NCBI RefSeq assembly: GCF_018070075.1 | Contig: NZ_JAGPXE010000011.1 | Span: 124,001-188,000 of the forward strand | Length of the DNA stretch: 64,000 nucleotides | Origin: Saccharopolyspora endophytica | GTDB lineage: Bacteria; Actinomycetota; Actinomycetes; Mycobacteriales; Pseudonocardiaceae | Direction: 5' to 3' | Shown: positions 42,494 to 51,314 of the stretch, piece after piece | How the letters are laid out: each line of letters begins with the position of its first letter | How positions within the stretch are numbered: position 1 is the stretch's first letter | Notes under the pieces: model-generated | Told to the model about the DNA's origin: nothing | The model's database searches: none | The model's input: the letters and a program-made list of their open reading frames with translations, nothing else | Program-made: the position numbers and the translations under genes

Positions 42494-43444
42494 ATGTGTT
42501 TCGGTTTCAACGGTGAAGCAGCGTTAGCCCAGTCCCTGGGTGCCACACGATTGACCCGGCGCGGCGCGCTGCGCACCGCCGGCGCGCTCGGCGCCGGCCT
42601 GCTCGCAGCGGGCACGGCCACCCCGGCAGCCCAGGCGACACCACGACCGGTCGGCGCGCCGCTGGTGCCGCCTGGACAGATCAGCATCCAGCTGTGGACC
42701 ATGCGCGCAGCGCTCCAGGGTGACCCCGGTTTCGACGAGTCCTTGCGCGCCCTCGCCCGAACGGGCTACCCCAAGGTCGAGCAGGCGCTCGGCTACTTCG
42801 GCCGCACCGCCGCCGAATTGCGGGCCTTCTACGACAGCATCGGCATCTCGGCGACGTCGAGCCACGACGGGATCTCCGACAGCGAGAAGTCGCTGCAGAC
42901 CAAGATCGACAACGCCCGCACCCTCGGCCAGTCGTTCCTCGTCGTGCCGTACCTGGACTCGCCCCACCGGGACGACTGGAAGCGGTGGGCCGAGCAGATG
43001 AACCACGAAGCCGAGGTCGCCAGGGCGGCCGGGCTGCGCTACGGCTACCACAACCACGCCCACGAGTTCACCACCGATCTGGGCGGCGCGACGCCGTGGC
43101 AGGTGCTGACCTCCGAACTGGACCCGGCGCTGGTGCACCTCGAACTCGACCTGTACTGGGCCGTGCGCGGTGGCATCGAAAGCGGCCGAGGGGCAGGAGA
43201 TCCCGAAGGTTTCGCCATCGACGTCATCCGGTCCGCTCCGCAACCGGTGCTGCAGTACCACGTCAAGGACCGCCACCCGGAGGACGGCGACATGGCCGAC
43301 CTCGGCACCGGGCACATCGACTTCGCCCGGATCTTCCGGGCGCACGCGGTGCTGGAGTACATCGTGGAGAACGACACTCCCGACGTCACCCCGCAGCAGA
43401 CCGCCGAGGTCGGCTACCGCTACCTGCGCGCGCTGAGCATCTGA
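42494..43444 (+). CDS. Tat-exported sugar phosphate isomerase/epimerase family protein
   Basis: A 316-residue TIM barrel with an unusual N terminus: MCFGFNGEAALAQSLG, then a twin-arginine stretch TRRGALRTAGALGAGLLAAG that ends in AQA, so it should be exported folded. The barrel has ISIQLWTMRAALQ, YGYHNHAHEF, VHLELDLYWAVRGG, YHVKDRHPEDGDMADLGTGH and a final IVENDTP. Metal ligands (Glu, His, Asp) fit the family. A metal-dependent enzyme exported by Tat together with a secreted ThuA and a PQQ-type dehydrogenase points to an extracellular sugar step. ATG 42494 follows AAGGAG. Confidence 0.85.
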   Translation: MCFGFNGEAALAQSLGATRLTRRGALRTAGALGAGLLAAGTATPAAQATPRPVGAPLVPPGQISIQLWTMRAALQGDPGFDESLRALARTGYPKVEQALGYFGRTAAELRAFYDSIGISATSSHDGISDSEKSLQTKIDNARTLGQSFLVVPYLDSPHRDDWKRWAEQMNHEAEVARAAGLRYGYHNHAHEFTTDLGGATPWQVLTSELDPALVHLELDLYWAVRGGIESGRGAGDPEGFAIDVIRSAPQPVLQYHVKDRHPEDGDMADLGTGHIDFARIFRAHAVLEYIVENDTPDVTPQQTAEVGYRYLRALSI

Positions 43445-43561
43445 CCGACGCATTCCCCCACTTCGCCGGACTGGCCGTTCCGCCGACGAATTCCCTTCGG
43501 CGGCGGGATCAGCGCGCCCGCGTTCCGACCCGCACGATCAGCGAACCGATGAGAGGTTGCC

Positions 43562-45664
43562 ATGCGACGTGTCCCCTTACTGGCGGCGGTGGCCGCAGTG
43601 ACCACCGCCTTGATGAGCGCACCGGCGGTGGCCGCCGAAGGCCCACCGCCGGACGAGGAATTCCAGAAGGTCGTGCTCAACGACCACCCCGGCGAACCGA
43701 TCGACCTCGCCGTCCTCCCCGACGGCAGGGTCCTGCACACCACCCGCCAGGGCGAGGTCCGGATGCACCACCCGGACACCGGCCGCAACACCGTCGCGGC
43801 CACGGTGGACGTCTACCAGCACGACGAGGAAGGCCTGCAGAGCGTCGCGGTGGATCCCGGCTTCAACGGCACCACGAACCGGTGGGTCTACCTGTACTAC
43901 TCGCCACCGTTGAACACGCCGACCGACGATCCGTCCACACCGGACATCAACGAGGGCGATGCGCCGGAGTCGGGCACGCCCGAGCAGTTCGCGCCCTTCA
44001 AGGGCGCCCTGCAGCTGTCGCGCTTCCAGCTCAACGGCGACCAGCTCGACCTGTCCACCGAGCAGAAGATCCTCGACGTCGGCGTGGACCGGGGCCTGTG
44101 CTGCCACGTCGGCGGAGACATCGTCTTCGACGGCGACGGCAACCTCTACCTGTCCACCGGTGACGACACCAACCCGTTCGCCTCCGGCGGCTACGCGCCG
44201 ATCGACGAGCGGGCGGGACGCAACCCCGCCTTCGACGCGCAGCGCTCGTCGGCCAACACCAACGACCTGCGGGGCAAGGTGCTGCGGATCAAGGTGGAGG
44301 AGAACGGCTCCTACACCATCCCGGACGGGAACCTGTTCGCACCCGGCACACCGAGCACGCGTCCGGAGATCTACCTGATGGGCTTGCGGAACCCGTTCCG
44401 CATCGAGGTCAACCGGACGACCAACGAGCTCTACGTGGCCGACTACTCGCCCGACGCCGATCACGCCGATCCGGACCGCGGCCCTGCCGGCACCGGTAAG
44501 TGGTTCGCCGCCCGCGAGGCGGGCAACTACGGCTGGCCCTACTGCGCGACCGCCGAACTCCCCTACGTCGACTACGACTTCGCCACCGGCACGTCCGGCG
44601 CGCCGTTCGACTGCGCCGCCCCGGTGAACGAGTCGCCGAACAACACCGGGCTCACGCGACTACCACCGGTCGAGCAGCCGCAGGTGTGGTACGGCTACGG
44701 CCAGTCCGAGCAGTTCCCGGAGCTGGGAGCCGGTGGCATCGGCCCGATGGCCGGCCCCGTCTACCACTACGACGACGGTCGAGGCCGCGCGCCGATCGCC
44801 TGGCCGCAGCACTACGACGGCATGCCGCTGTTCTACGAGTGGACCCGCGACTACATGAAGGGCTTCCGCCTGGACGACTCGGGAGCGCTCACCGGCATCG
44901 AGGACGTGCTTCCCTCGATCCCGCTGTCCGGCCCGATCGACATGGAGTTCGGCCCCGACGGGGCGCTGTACGTGCTCGACTACGGCAAGGGCTACTTCGG
45001 CGAGAACCCCGAGGCGGCGCTGTCGCGGATCGACTACATCGGACCCGGCGGCAACCACAGCCCCGAAGCCAAGGCCTCGGCCAGCGCGACCAACGGACAA
45101 GCGCCCCTGACGGTGTCGTTCTCCAGCGAGGGCACCGGCGACGCCGACGGCGACCGCTTGATCTACGAGTGGGACTTCGACTCCAACGGCACGGTCGACT
45201 CGCGGGAACCGAACCCGACGCACACCTACACCGACAACGGCGTCTACACCGCGATGCTGCGGGTGACCGACACCGGCGGGCCGAACACCGGCAAGACCGG
45301 CCTGGCCGAGGTCAACGTCGTGGTCGGCAACGTCGCGCCGACGGTCCGGTTCGTCACGCCGGTCGACGGGCAGCAGTTCTCCTTCGGCGACGTCATCAAC
45401 TACGAGGTGGCGGTGACCGACGATCAGCCCGTCGACTGCTCGAAGGTCGAAGTGACCTACATCCTCGGGCACGACGATCACGGACACCCGCAGACGACCG
45501 CCTCCGGTTGCTCCGGGTCGATCCAGACCACGGTGCCCGAAGGCCACGACCCCGCGACCGACAACCTGCGCGGGGTGTTCCAGGCGACCTACACCGACCC
45601 GGGCGTCGACGGGCTGCCGTCGCTGACCGGTGAGCACGAGGTCGTGCTGCAGCCGACGAGCTGA
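43562..45664 (+). CDS. Secreted PQQ-type sugar dehydrogenase with PKD domain
   Basis: A 700-residue secreted protein. After a Sec signal (MRRVPLLAAVAAVTTALMSA), residues about 35-495 form a soluble-glucose-dehydrogenase-like six-bladed propeller (EGLQSVAVDPGFNGT, HVGGDIVFDGDGNLYLSTGD, GLRNPFRIEVN, GPIDMEFGPDGALYVLDYG). Residues about 505-590 are a PKD domain (EWDFDSNGTVDSREPNPTHT YTDNG split over the boundary), and a beta-rich tail follows. PQQ or copper is the expected cofactor class for oxidising sugars outside the cell. It lies 117 bp after the exported epimerase and is closed by the terminator at 45675. It probably makes the keto-sugar used by its neighbours. Confidence 0.87.
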   Translation: MRRVPLLAAVAAVTTALMSAPAVAAEGPPPDEEFQKVVLNDHPGEPIDLAVLPDGRVLHTTRQGEVRMHHPDTGRNTVAATVDVYQHDEEGLQSVAVDPGFNGTTNRWVYLYYSPPLNTPTDDPSTPDINEGDAPESGTPEQFAPFKGALQLSRFQLNGDQLDLSTEQKILDVGVDRGLCCHVGGDIVFDGDGNLYLSTGDDTNPFASGGYAPIDERAGRNPAFDAQRSSANTNDLRGKVLRIKVEENGSYTIPDGNLFAPGTPSTRPEIYLMGLRNPFRIEVNRTTNELYVADYSPDADHADPDRGPAGTGKWFAAREAGNYGWPYCATAELPYVDYDFATGTSGAPFDCAAPVNESPNNTGLTRLPPVEQPQVWYGYGQSEQFPELGAGGIGPMAGPVYHYDDGRGRAPIAWPQHYDGMPLFYEWTRDYMKGFRLDDSGALTGIEDVLPSIPLSGPIDMEFGPDGALYVLDYGKGYFGENPEAALSRIDYIGPGGNHSPEAKASASATNGQAPLTVSFSSEGTGDADGDRLIYEWDFDSNGTVDSREPNPTHTYTDNGVYTAMLRVTDTGGPNTGKTGLAEVNVVVGNVAPTVRFVTPVDGQQFSFGDVINYEVAVTDDQPVDCSKVEVTYILGHDDHGHPQTTASGCSGSIQTTVPEGHDPATDNLRGVFQATYTDPGVDGLPSLTGEHEVVLQPTS

Positions 45665-45674
45665 TCAGCACCTG

Positions 45675-45710
45675 CCCCGGATGCGGTCGCCGCTCCGACC
45701 GCGTCCGGGG
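45675..45710 (+). terminator. Terminator between sugar operon and ebo cluster
   Basis: A 15-bp stem (45675-45689 with 45696-45710) containing one G-T pair, six-nt loop, begins 10 bp after the dehydrogenase stop. It separates the sugar operon from the inositol-phosphate-synthase/ebo genes, which therefore should have their own promoter in the next 40 bp or be reached by read-through. Confidence 0.7.
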
Positions 45711-45749
45711 CCCGCTCCATCCCGCAACACCGAGGGAGGCACGGCAAAG

Positions 45750-46910
45750 ATGGCACCTAGGACCGGACTGTGGTTCATCGGCGCTCGCGGCTCGGTGGCG
45801 ACAACGGCCACCGTGGGCGCGCTCGCCATGACAACGGGGTTGGCCCCGCGCACAGGTTGCGTCGCTGACCTCCCCGAGGTGGCGGTGGCGGCACCGCCGG
45901 GCGTGGACGATCTTCTCATCGGCGGCCACGACGTCGTCGGCGACGCGCTGCCCAAGCGCGCCGAGGCTCTCGCCGCCGGAGGGGTTTTCGGTCACGAGCT
46001 GGCCCGGGCGGTGCACAGCGGGCTGGTGGAGGTCGACGCGCGGATCCGCCCGGGCATCACCTCGAACGGAGACTTCCAGCGCGACGCGATCGAGCAGGTC
46101 AGCCGCGATGTGGCCGGTTTCCGCGCCGCGCACGGGCTCGACCGGGTGATCGTGATCGACGTGTCCACCACCGAACCCCCGCTGGAGCTCACGCCGGAGC
46201 ACCGCGATCTGGACGCACTGGATCGAGCGCTGGCCGCGGGCGAGTCGCCGCTGCCTGCCAGCGGGGTCTACGCCTACGCGGCACTGCGCGCCGGATGCCC
46301 GTTCGTCGCGTTCACCCCGAGCCCCGGGCCGCGATTGCCCGCGATCGACCAGCTCGCGCGGCGCACGCAGCTCCCGTGGGCCGGCACCGACGGCAAGACC
46401 GGCGAGACGCTGATCAAATCGGCGCTGGCGCCGATGTTCGCCACCCGCGCGCTGCGGGTCCGCTCCTGGGCGTCGTACAACCTGCTCGGTGGTGGGGACG
46501 GTCAGTCCCTCGCCGACCCGGTCACAGCGGAGAGCAAGACCCGCTCCAAGAACAAGGGATTGGGGTCCATTCTCGGGCATCCGGTCGACGGGCCGATGCA
46601 CATCGACTACCTCCCCGACCTCGGCGACTGGAAGACGGCCTGGGATCTCGTGTCCTTCGACGGATTCCTCGGGACCAAGATGTCGATGCAGTTCACCTGG
46701 CAGGGGTGCGATTCGGCGCTCGCGGCCCCGTTGGTGCTCGACTTGGCCAGGCTGATGGCGCGGGCTCACCGAGCGGGCGCCGTCGGCGCCGTCGAGGCGC
46801 TCGGCTTCTTCTTCAAAGATCCCGCCGGGGACACCCCGCACGACCTGGCCGGTCAATGGCGCGCGCTGCTCGACTGGTGCGGCCAGATCGGCTCCGCGGA
46901 GCAGCGATGA
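45750..46910 (+). CDS. Inositol-3-phosphate synthase family protein (ebo-associated)
   Basis: A 386-residue protein of the myo-inositol-1-phosphate synthase family. The NAD-binding start is LWFIGARGSVATTATVGALA, and the catalytic domain contains PWAGTDGKTGETLIKSALAP, SWASYNLLGGGDGQSL, TRSKNKGLGSILGHPVDGP and FTWQGCDSALAAPLVLDLA with conserved lysines. The family turns glucose-6-phosphate into inositol-3-phosphate with NAD. It resembles the Streptomyces SCO3243-type branch, which accompanies a UbiA-like gene, more than the housekeeping Ino1. It leads seven tightly coupled genes and takes the place where ebo clusters usually have the sugar phosphate cyclase EboD. ATG 45750 follows GAGGGAGG. Confidence 0.87.
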   Translation: MAPRTGLWFIGARGSVATTATVGALAMTTGLAPRTGCVADLPEVAVAAPPGVDDLLIGGHDVVGDALPKRAEALAAGGVFGHELARAVHSGLVEVDARIRPGITSNGDFQRDAIEQVSRDVAGFRAAHGLDRVIVIDVSTTEPPLELTPEHRDLDALDRALAAGESPLPASGVYAYAALRAGCPFVAFTPSPGPRLPAIDQLARRTQLPWAGTDGKTGETLIKSALAPMFATRALRVRSWASYNLLGGGDGQSLADPVTAESKTRSKNKGLGSILGHPVDGPMHIDYLPDLGDWKTAWDLVSFDGFLGTKMSMQFTWQGCDSALAAPLVLDLARLMARAHRAGAVGAVEALGFFFKDPAGDTPHDLAGQWRALLDWCGQIGSAEQR

Positions 46911-47761
46911 GGGCCCGGGATCTCGCCGAGCTGGTTCGCTTGCCCGCCGTGCTCACCGCTCCCGGCGACAGCCTCGTCGGGGCCGCGGCGGCCGGCTGGC
47001 CTCACGGCAGGCGCAGCTGGGCCATGCCGGTGACCTCCTGCTGCTTCTACCTCGCCGGCATGGCGCTCAACGACTACGCCGACCGGGAACTGGACGCGCG
47101 GGAACGTCCCGAACGACCGATCCCGTCCGGCCGGGTCCGGCCCGGCACCGCTCTGGCCCTGGCCACCGGACTGACCGCAGCCGGTTTGGGGATCGCCGGG
47201 GCCGCAGGCGGCCGCAACGCTCTGCGGGCCGCCGTGCCGGTGGCCGCCGCGGCCTGGGCCTACGACCTCGCGGCCAAGCAGACCCACGCCGGGCCGGTGG
47301 TCATGGCACTGGCACGCGGGTTCGACGTCCTGCTCGGCTCCGGAGGGCACCGTCGAGCCGCCCTCCCCGCCTGCGCAGTCGCCGCGCACACCCTCGGGGT
47401 CACCTGGCTGAGCCGCGGAGAGGTCCACGGCGGTTCACCACGAGCGGGCTGGGCGGCGCTGGCGACCACCTCCGCCGCCGCGGCATCGACCGCGCTGCTA
47501 CCCGGCTCTTCGCGCCGCGCGAACGCAGCCGGCTTCGCGTGCGCTGCCGGATACGCCGTGACGGTCGGTGGGGCTCAGGCCCGAGCCGCGCGTCACCCGG
47601 ATGCGGACACCGTCCGCGCCGCGACAGGCGTCGGGGTGCGTGGCGTCATCGGACTGCAAGCGGCGCTGGTGGCCGGCACCGGTGCGCTCGGCGTCGCCGG
47701 CGCACTGCTCAGCGCCGGTCCGCTGGCTCGGTTGGCGTCGAAGGCGGTGTCGCCGACATGA
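46907..47761 (+). CDS. eboC: UbiA-like prenyltransferase EboC (SCO3242 family)
   Basis: A 284-residue integral membrane protein with about eight hydrophobic segments. The first Asp-rich motif NDYADRELDARERPERPIPS is intact, and YDLAAKQTHAGPVVMALARG plus FDVLLG takes the place of the second. UbiA enzymes move a polyprenyl group onto an acceptor in the membrane. EboC is the UbiA member of ebo clusters, and this subtype is named after Streptomyces SCO3242. ATG 46907 overlaps the upstream stop by four bases, as does its own stop with the next gene. The acceptor might be the cyclitol made by the upstream enzyme. Confidence 0.87.
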   Translation: MRARDLAELVRLPAVLTAPGDSLVGAAAAGWPHGRRSWAMPVTSCCFYLAGMALNDYADRELDARERPERPIPSGRVRPGTALALATGLTAAGLGIAGAAGGRNALRAAVPVAAAAWAYDLAAKQTHAGPVVMALARGFDVLLGSGGHRRAALPACAVAAHTLGVTWLSRGEVHGGSPRAGWAALATTSAAAASTALLPGSSRRANAAGFACAAGYAVTVGGAQARAARHPDADTVRAATGVGVRGVIGLQAALVAGTGALGVAGALLSAGPLARLASKAVSPT

Positions 47762-48624
47762 GCCTGCGGTTCGGCTACGGCACCAACGGATTCGCAGGAC
47801 ACCGCTTCGAAGACATCGTGACCGTTCTGGCGGATCTCGGTTACCACGGGGTCGCGCTCACCCTCGACCAACCACATCTGGACCCGTTCGCACCCGATCT
47901 CGCCAGGCGCACCGACGCCGTCCGCCGTCGGCTCGAGTCCCGAGGACTGGCCGTCGTGGTCGAAACCGGTGCCCGCTACGTCATGAACCCCTGGCACAAG
48001 CACGAACCGACGCTGGTCTCCGACACCGACCGGGAAAGGCGCATCGAGTACCTCCGACGCGCGGTCCGGATCGCCGAAGAGCTGGGCGCGGAGGCGGTGT
48101 CGTTCTGGTCCGGCACGCTGCCCGAGGGGGTGTCCGCGCAGCAGGGATGGGACCGGCTCACCAGCGGAGTCACCGACGTGCTGGACGAGGCGGAACGACG
48201 CGACGTGCGGTGCGCGTTCGAACCCGAACCAGGCATGTTCGTGGACACGCTCGCCGGTGTCGCGGAACTGCGCCGCATGCTCGGCCATCCGTCCCACCTC
48301 GCCGTGACAGTCGACATCGGGCACTGCGTGTGCAACGAACCGGCACCGCCGCAGGACTGCGTGCACCAAGTGGGCCACCTCCTCGGCAACGTCCAAGCCG
48401 ATGACATGCGCCCCGGCGTGCACGAGCACCTGGAGTTCGGAGACGGCGACGTCGACCTCCCGGCCACGCTCGGCGCGCTCCTCGACGTCGACTACCACGG
48501 ACTGGTCAGCGTCGAACTCCCCCGCCACTCCCACGCCGCGCCCGCAGTTGCCGCGCGCTCGCTCGAAGCGCTGCGCGTCGCGGCCGAGCGAGCGCGCACG
48601 ACCGCGACGGAGGCGAACCGATGA
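47758..48624 (+). CDS. Sugar phosphate isomerase/epimerase family TIM barrel (ebo-associated)
   Basis: A 288-residue xylose-isomerase-like TIM barrel without signal peptide: LRFGYGTNGFAGHRFEDIVT, LGAEAVSFWSGTLPEG, RCAFEPEPGMFVDTL, LAVTVDIGHCVCNEPA, NVQADDMRPGVHEHLEFGDG and a final LVSVELPRHSHAAP hold the Glu, Asp and His metal ligands. It is the extra member of this ebo operon; it differs from EboE, which is encoded four genes on. A link with the inositol-phosphate synthase product (for example inosose or keto-inositol isomerisation) is plausible but not shown. Four-base overlaps link it on both sides. Confidence 0.85.
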   Translation: MSLRFGYGTNGFAGHRFEDIVTVLADLGYHGVALTLDQPHLDPFAPDLARRTDAVRRRLESRGLAVVVETGARYVMNPWHKHEPTLVSDTDRERRIEYLRRAVRIAEELGAEAVSFWSGTLPEGVSAQQGWDRLTSGVTDVLDEAERRDVRCAFEPEPGMFVDTLAGVAELRRMLGHPSHLAVTVDIGHCVCNEPAPPQDCVHQVGHLLGNVQADDMRPGVHEHLEFGDGDVDLPATLGALLDVDYHGLVSVELPRHSHAAPAVAARSLEALRVAAERARTTATEANR

Positions 48625-49268
48625 GTTCAGCGCGGGACGTGCTCGGCCCGACCGCCCGAACGCGGTTGGCCGAACTGATCGACGAGGTCACGACGAATCC
48701 GACCCGGCTCGCCGTGCTGTTCCCCGCCGCTGCCAGGACGATCGCCCGCGGGCCGGTCGACCCGGCCGATCCCGACGGACTGATCACACCTCGCATCGAG
48801 GACGAGGTCCGAATCGGCTTGCTGCGGGCTGCCGAGCGACGCTTCGACCGCTCCGAGCTCGCGGTGGAGATCACCGCGCTGTACCGGCACGGCGACGCCG
48901 AGGAGAAGCGCGCGGTGCTGCGCGCGCTCGACAACCTCGATCTCGGCGACGCGTTGCTGCCACTGGTCCACGACGCGTTGCGCAGCAACGACTCCCGTCT
49001 GATCGCCGCAGCACTGGGCACGTACGCGGCTCGGTACCTCGACGACCACGCCTGGCGCCACGGTGTCCTCAAGTGCGTGTTCACCGGCGTGCCGCTGGAC
49101 GCGGTCGTCGGCGTCGCCGAGCGGGCCGATGCCGAGCTGTCCCGCATGGTGCATGCCTACATCGCCGAACGACTCGCTGCCGGACGACCCGTACCGCAGG
49201 ACGCGCACCGCCTGCTGCAACTGGACAGCGAGGACGCACCAGCAGGCGACCAAGCCGAGGAGGAATGA
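48621..49268 (+). CDS. eboA: EboA domain protein
   Basis: A 215-residue, mostly helical protein with HEAT-like pairs, such as VEITALYRHGDAEEKRAVLR followed by ALDNLDLGDALLPLVHDALR and RLIAAALGTYAARYLDDHAW. The core HGVLKCVFTGVPLDAVVGVA with its single Cys is the conserved end of EboA proteins. The function is unknown; in cyanobacteria ebo genes are needed to move a scytonemin precursor to the periplasm. No signal peptide or membrane segment is visible. It overlaps the upstream gene by four bases and shares one base with the TatD-like gene. Confidence 0.85.
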   Translation: MSSARDVLGPTARTRLAELIDEVTTNPTRLAVLFPAAARTIARGPVDPADPDGLITPRIEDEVRIGLLRAAERRFDRSELAVEITALYRHGDAEEKRAVLRALDNLDLGDALLPLVHDALRSNDSRLIAAALGTYAARYLDDHAWRHGVLKCVFTGVPLDAVVGVAERADAELSRMVHAYIAERLAAGRPVPQDAHRLLQLDSEDAPAGDQAEEE

Positions 49269-50128
49269 TGCGCATCTTCGATCCGCACATCCACATGAGT
49301 TCGCGCACCACCGACGACTACGAAGCCATGTACGCCGCGGGCGTTCGCGCGGTCACCGAACCGGCGTTCTGGGGCGGTCAACCCCGAACCAGCGCGGCGT
49401 CGTTCTACGACTACTTCGACACCCTGGTGGGTTGGGAGCGATTCCGAGCGGCGCAGTTCGGCATCCGCCACCACTGCACGATCGCGCTCAACCCGAAGGA
49501 GGCCAACGATCCGCGCTGCCGCGAGGTGCTCGACGCGCTTCCCCGCTACCTCGCCAAGGACGGCGTGGTCGCCGTCGGTGAGGTCGGGTTCGACTCGATG
49601 ACCTCGGACGAGGAGAAGGTCTTCGCCCGACAGCTCGAACTGGCGGCCGAGCACGAGCTGCCGGTGCTGGTGCACACCCCGCATCGCGACAAGGCGGAAG
49701 GAACCCGCCGAAGCCTCGATCTGGTCGCCGCCTCCGGCATCCCACCCGACCGGGTGCTCATCGACCACCTCAACGAAGTCACCATCGACCTCGTGGCCGA
49801 AACCGGATGCTGGATGGGGTTCTCCATCTACCCCGACACCAAGATGGACGAACACCGCATGGTGCGGATCTTCGCCGAGCACGGCCTTGACCGGATGATC
49901 GTCAACTCCGCGGCGGACTGGGGACGCAGCGACCCGCTCAAGACGGCCACGACCGGCCGAGCCATGCTCGACGCCGAGTTCACCGAGGACGACGTCGACC
50001 GCGTCCTGTGGCGCAACCCGGTCGAGTTCTACGCCCAGAGCGGCCGGTTGCTGCTCGACCCGGTCGAGACGGACCAGACGGCGACCTTCGAGGGCAACTC
50101 GGTGCTGCGCGGCCAACGACCGAAGTGA
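49268..50128 (+). CDS. eboB: TatD family metal-dependent hydrolase EboB
   Basis: A 286-residue TatD/amidohydrolase-fold protein. The HxH metal motif is FDPHIHM (H7, H9); further ligands lie in VGEVGFDSM (Glu), LVHTPH (His), LIDHLNEVT (His) and SAADWGRSDP (Asp). EboB is the TatD-like member of ebo clusters. Its substrate is unknown, and DNase activity should not be assumed. ATG 49268 has AGGAGG four bases upstream and shares one base with the eboA stop; ATG 49265 is three bases earlier. A 19-bp gap leads to eboE, the only real gap inside the cluster. Confidence 0.87.
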   Translation: MRIFDPHIHMSSRTTDDYEAMYAAGVRAVTEPAFWGGQPRTSAASFYDYFDTLVGWERFRAAQFGIRHHCTIALNPKEANDPRCREVLDALPRYLAKDGVVAVGEVGFDSMTSDEEKVFARQLELAAEHELPVLVHTPHRDKAEGTRRSLDLVAASGIPPDRVLIDHLNEVTIDLVAETGCWMGFSIYPDTKMDEHRMVRIFAEHGLDRMIVNSAADWGRSDPLKTATTGRAMLDAEFTEDDVDRVLWRNPVEFYAQSGRLLLDPVETDQTATFEGNSVLRGQRPK

Positions 50129-50147
50129 GCCACGAGGAGACTCAGAC

Positions 50148-51314
50148 ATGCGCTTCACCCACCGCGACGGCACCCGGATCCACCTCGCCTACTGCACCAA
50201 CGTTCACCCCGCCGAGGACCTGGAAGGGTTGCTGCGCCAACTGCGCGTCTTCGGGGGTGGCATCCGCGCCGAACTCGGCGTCGAGCAGCTCGGCGTCGGG
50301 CTCTGGCTTCCCGCACCGCTGGCCGCGCACCTGGTCGACCACCCCGATCTCAACCGGCTGCGGGAGGCACTGGCGGGTCACGGTCTCGAAGTCGTCACCC
50401 TCAACGCATTCCCGTACCAGGGTTTTCACGAAGCAGTGGTCAAACGAGCCGTCTACCAACCGAACTGGACTGATGAGCGCCGACTCGCCTACACGCTCAA
50501 CTGCGCACGCGTGCTGGCACGGCTGCTGCCCGCCGATGTCGCTTCCGGCAGCATCTCCACGCTGCCAGTCGCGTGGCGGGAACCGTGGTCGTCGCAGCAA
50601 CGACGGCACGCCATCAACTCGATGCACCGACTCAGCGAGGGGCTCGCCGAGCTGGCCGACGAAACCGGCAAGCACATCCGCGTCGGGCTGGAACCGGAAC
50701 CGGGGTGCGTCGTCGAAACCACCGACGAAGCGATCGAGCTGCTCGGCGATGTGGACACCGACCACATAGGACTGTGCTTGGACGCCTGCCACCTCGCGGT
50801 GGGGTTCGAGGACGCCGCCGCCTCGGTGCGCCGCCTCACCGAGGCCGCGATCCCGATCGTGAAAACTCAGGCCTCCGCGGCGTTGCACGCCTCCTCCCCC
50901 TCCGATGAGGCAACCCGGAACGCTCTGTCGTGCTATGCCGAAGACCGCTTCCTGCACCAGATCCGCGAACGCGGAACCTCCGGCATCACCGCGCTCGACG
51001 ACCTGCCGGAGGCGCTGCACGGCGATCACTCCCTGCGCGGCGACGGGCCGTGGCGAGTCCACTTCCACGTGCCGATCCACCGCCAACCCGAGCCGCCCCT
51101 GACCTCCACCCAACAGGAGCTCGACCACACCCTGCGCGCCCTGCTCGGCGGGCGCACCGCACTCACCGACCACGTCGAGATGGAGACCTACACCTGGTCG
51201 GTGCTGCCAGAACGCCAGCGACCGCGCGACAATGCCGAGCTGACGGCCGGCCTGGCAGCCGAACTGCGCTGGGTCGCCCAGGCGTTGCGACGCGCCGGAT
51301 TGGAACCATCGTGA
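50148..51314 (+). CDS. eboE: EboE metabolite traffic protein (TIM barrel)
   Basis: A 388-residue protein of the EboE family, a xylose-isomerase-like TIM barrel: GTRIHLAYCTNVHPAEDLEG at the start, VVTLNAFPYQGFHEAVVKRA, VYQPNWTDERRLAYT, VGLEPEPGCVVETTDEAIEL, IGLCLDACHLAVGFED and a final DHVEMETYTWSVLP. Glu, Asp and His ligands for a metal are kept. Database names call it a metabolite traffic protein because of the scytonemin export phenotype; the reaction is unknown. The GTG of eboF overlaps its stop by four bases. ATG 50148 follows GAGGAGACTC. Confidence 0.9.
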   Translation: MRFTHRDGTRIHLAYCTNVHPAEDLEGLLRQLRVFGGGIRAELGVEQLGVGLWLPAPLAAHLVDHPDLNRLREALAGHGLEVVTLNAFPYQGFHEAVVKRAVYQPNWTDERRLAYTLNCARVLARLLPADVASGSISTLPVAWREPWSSQQRRHAINSMHRLSEGLAELADETGKHIRVGLEPEPGCVVETTDEAIELLGDVDTDHIGLCLDACHLAVGFEDAAASVRRLTEAAIPIVKTQASAALHASSPSDEATRNALSCYAEDRFLHQIRERGTSGITALDDLPEALHGDHSLRGDGPWRVHFHVPIHRQPEPPLTSTQQELDHTLRALLGGRTALTDHVEMETYTWSVLPERQRPRDNAELTAGLAAELRWVAQALRRAGLEPS

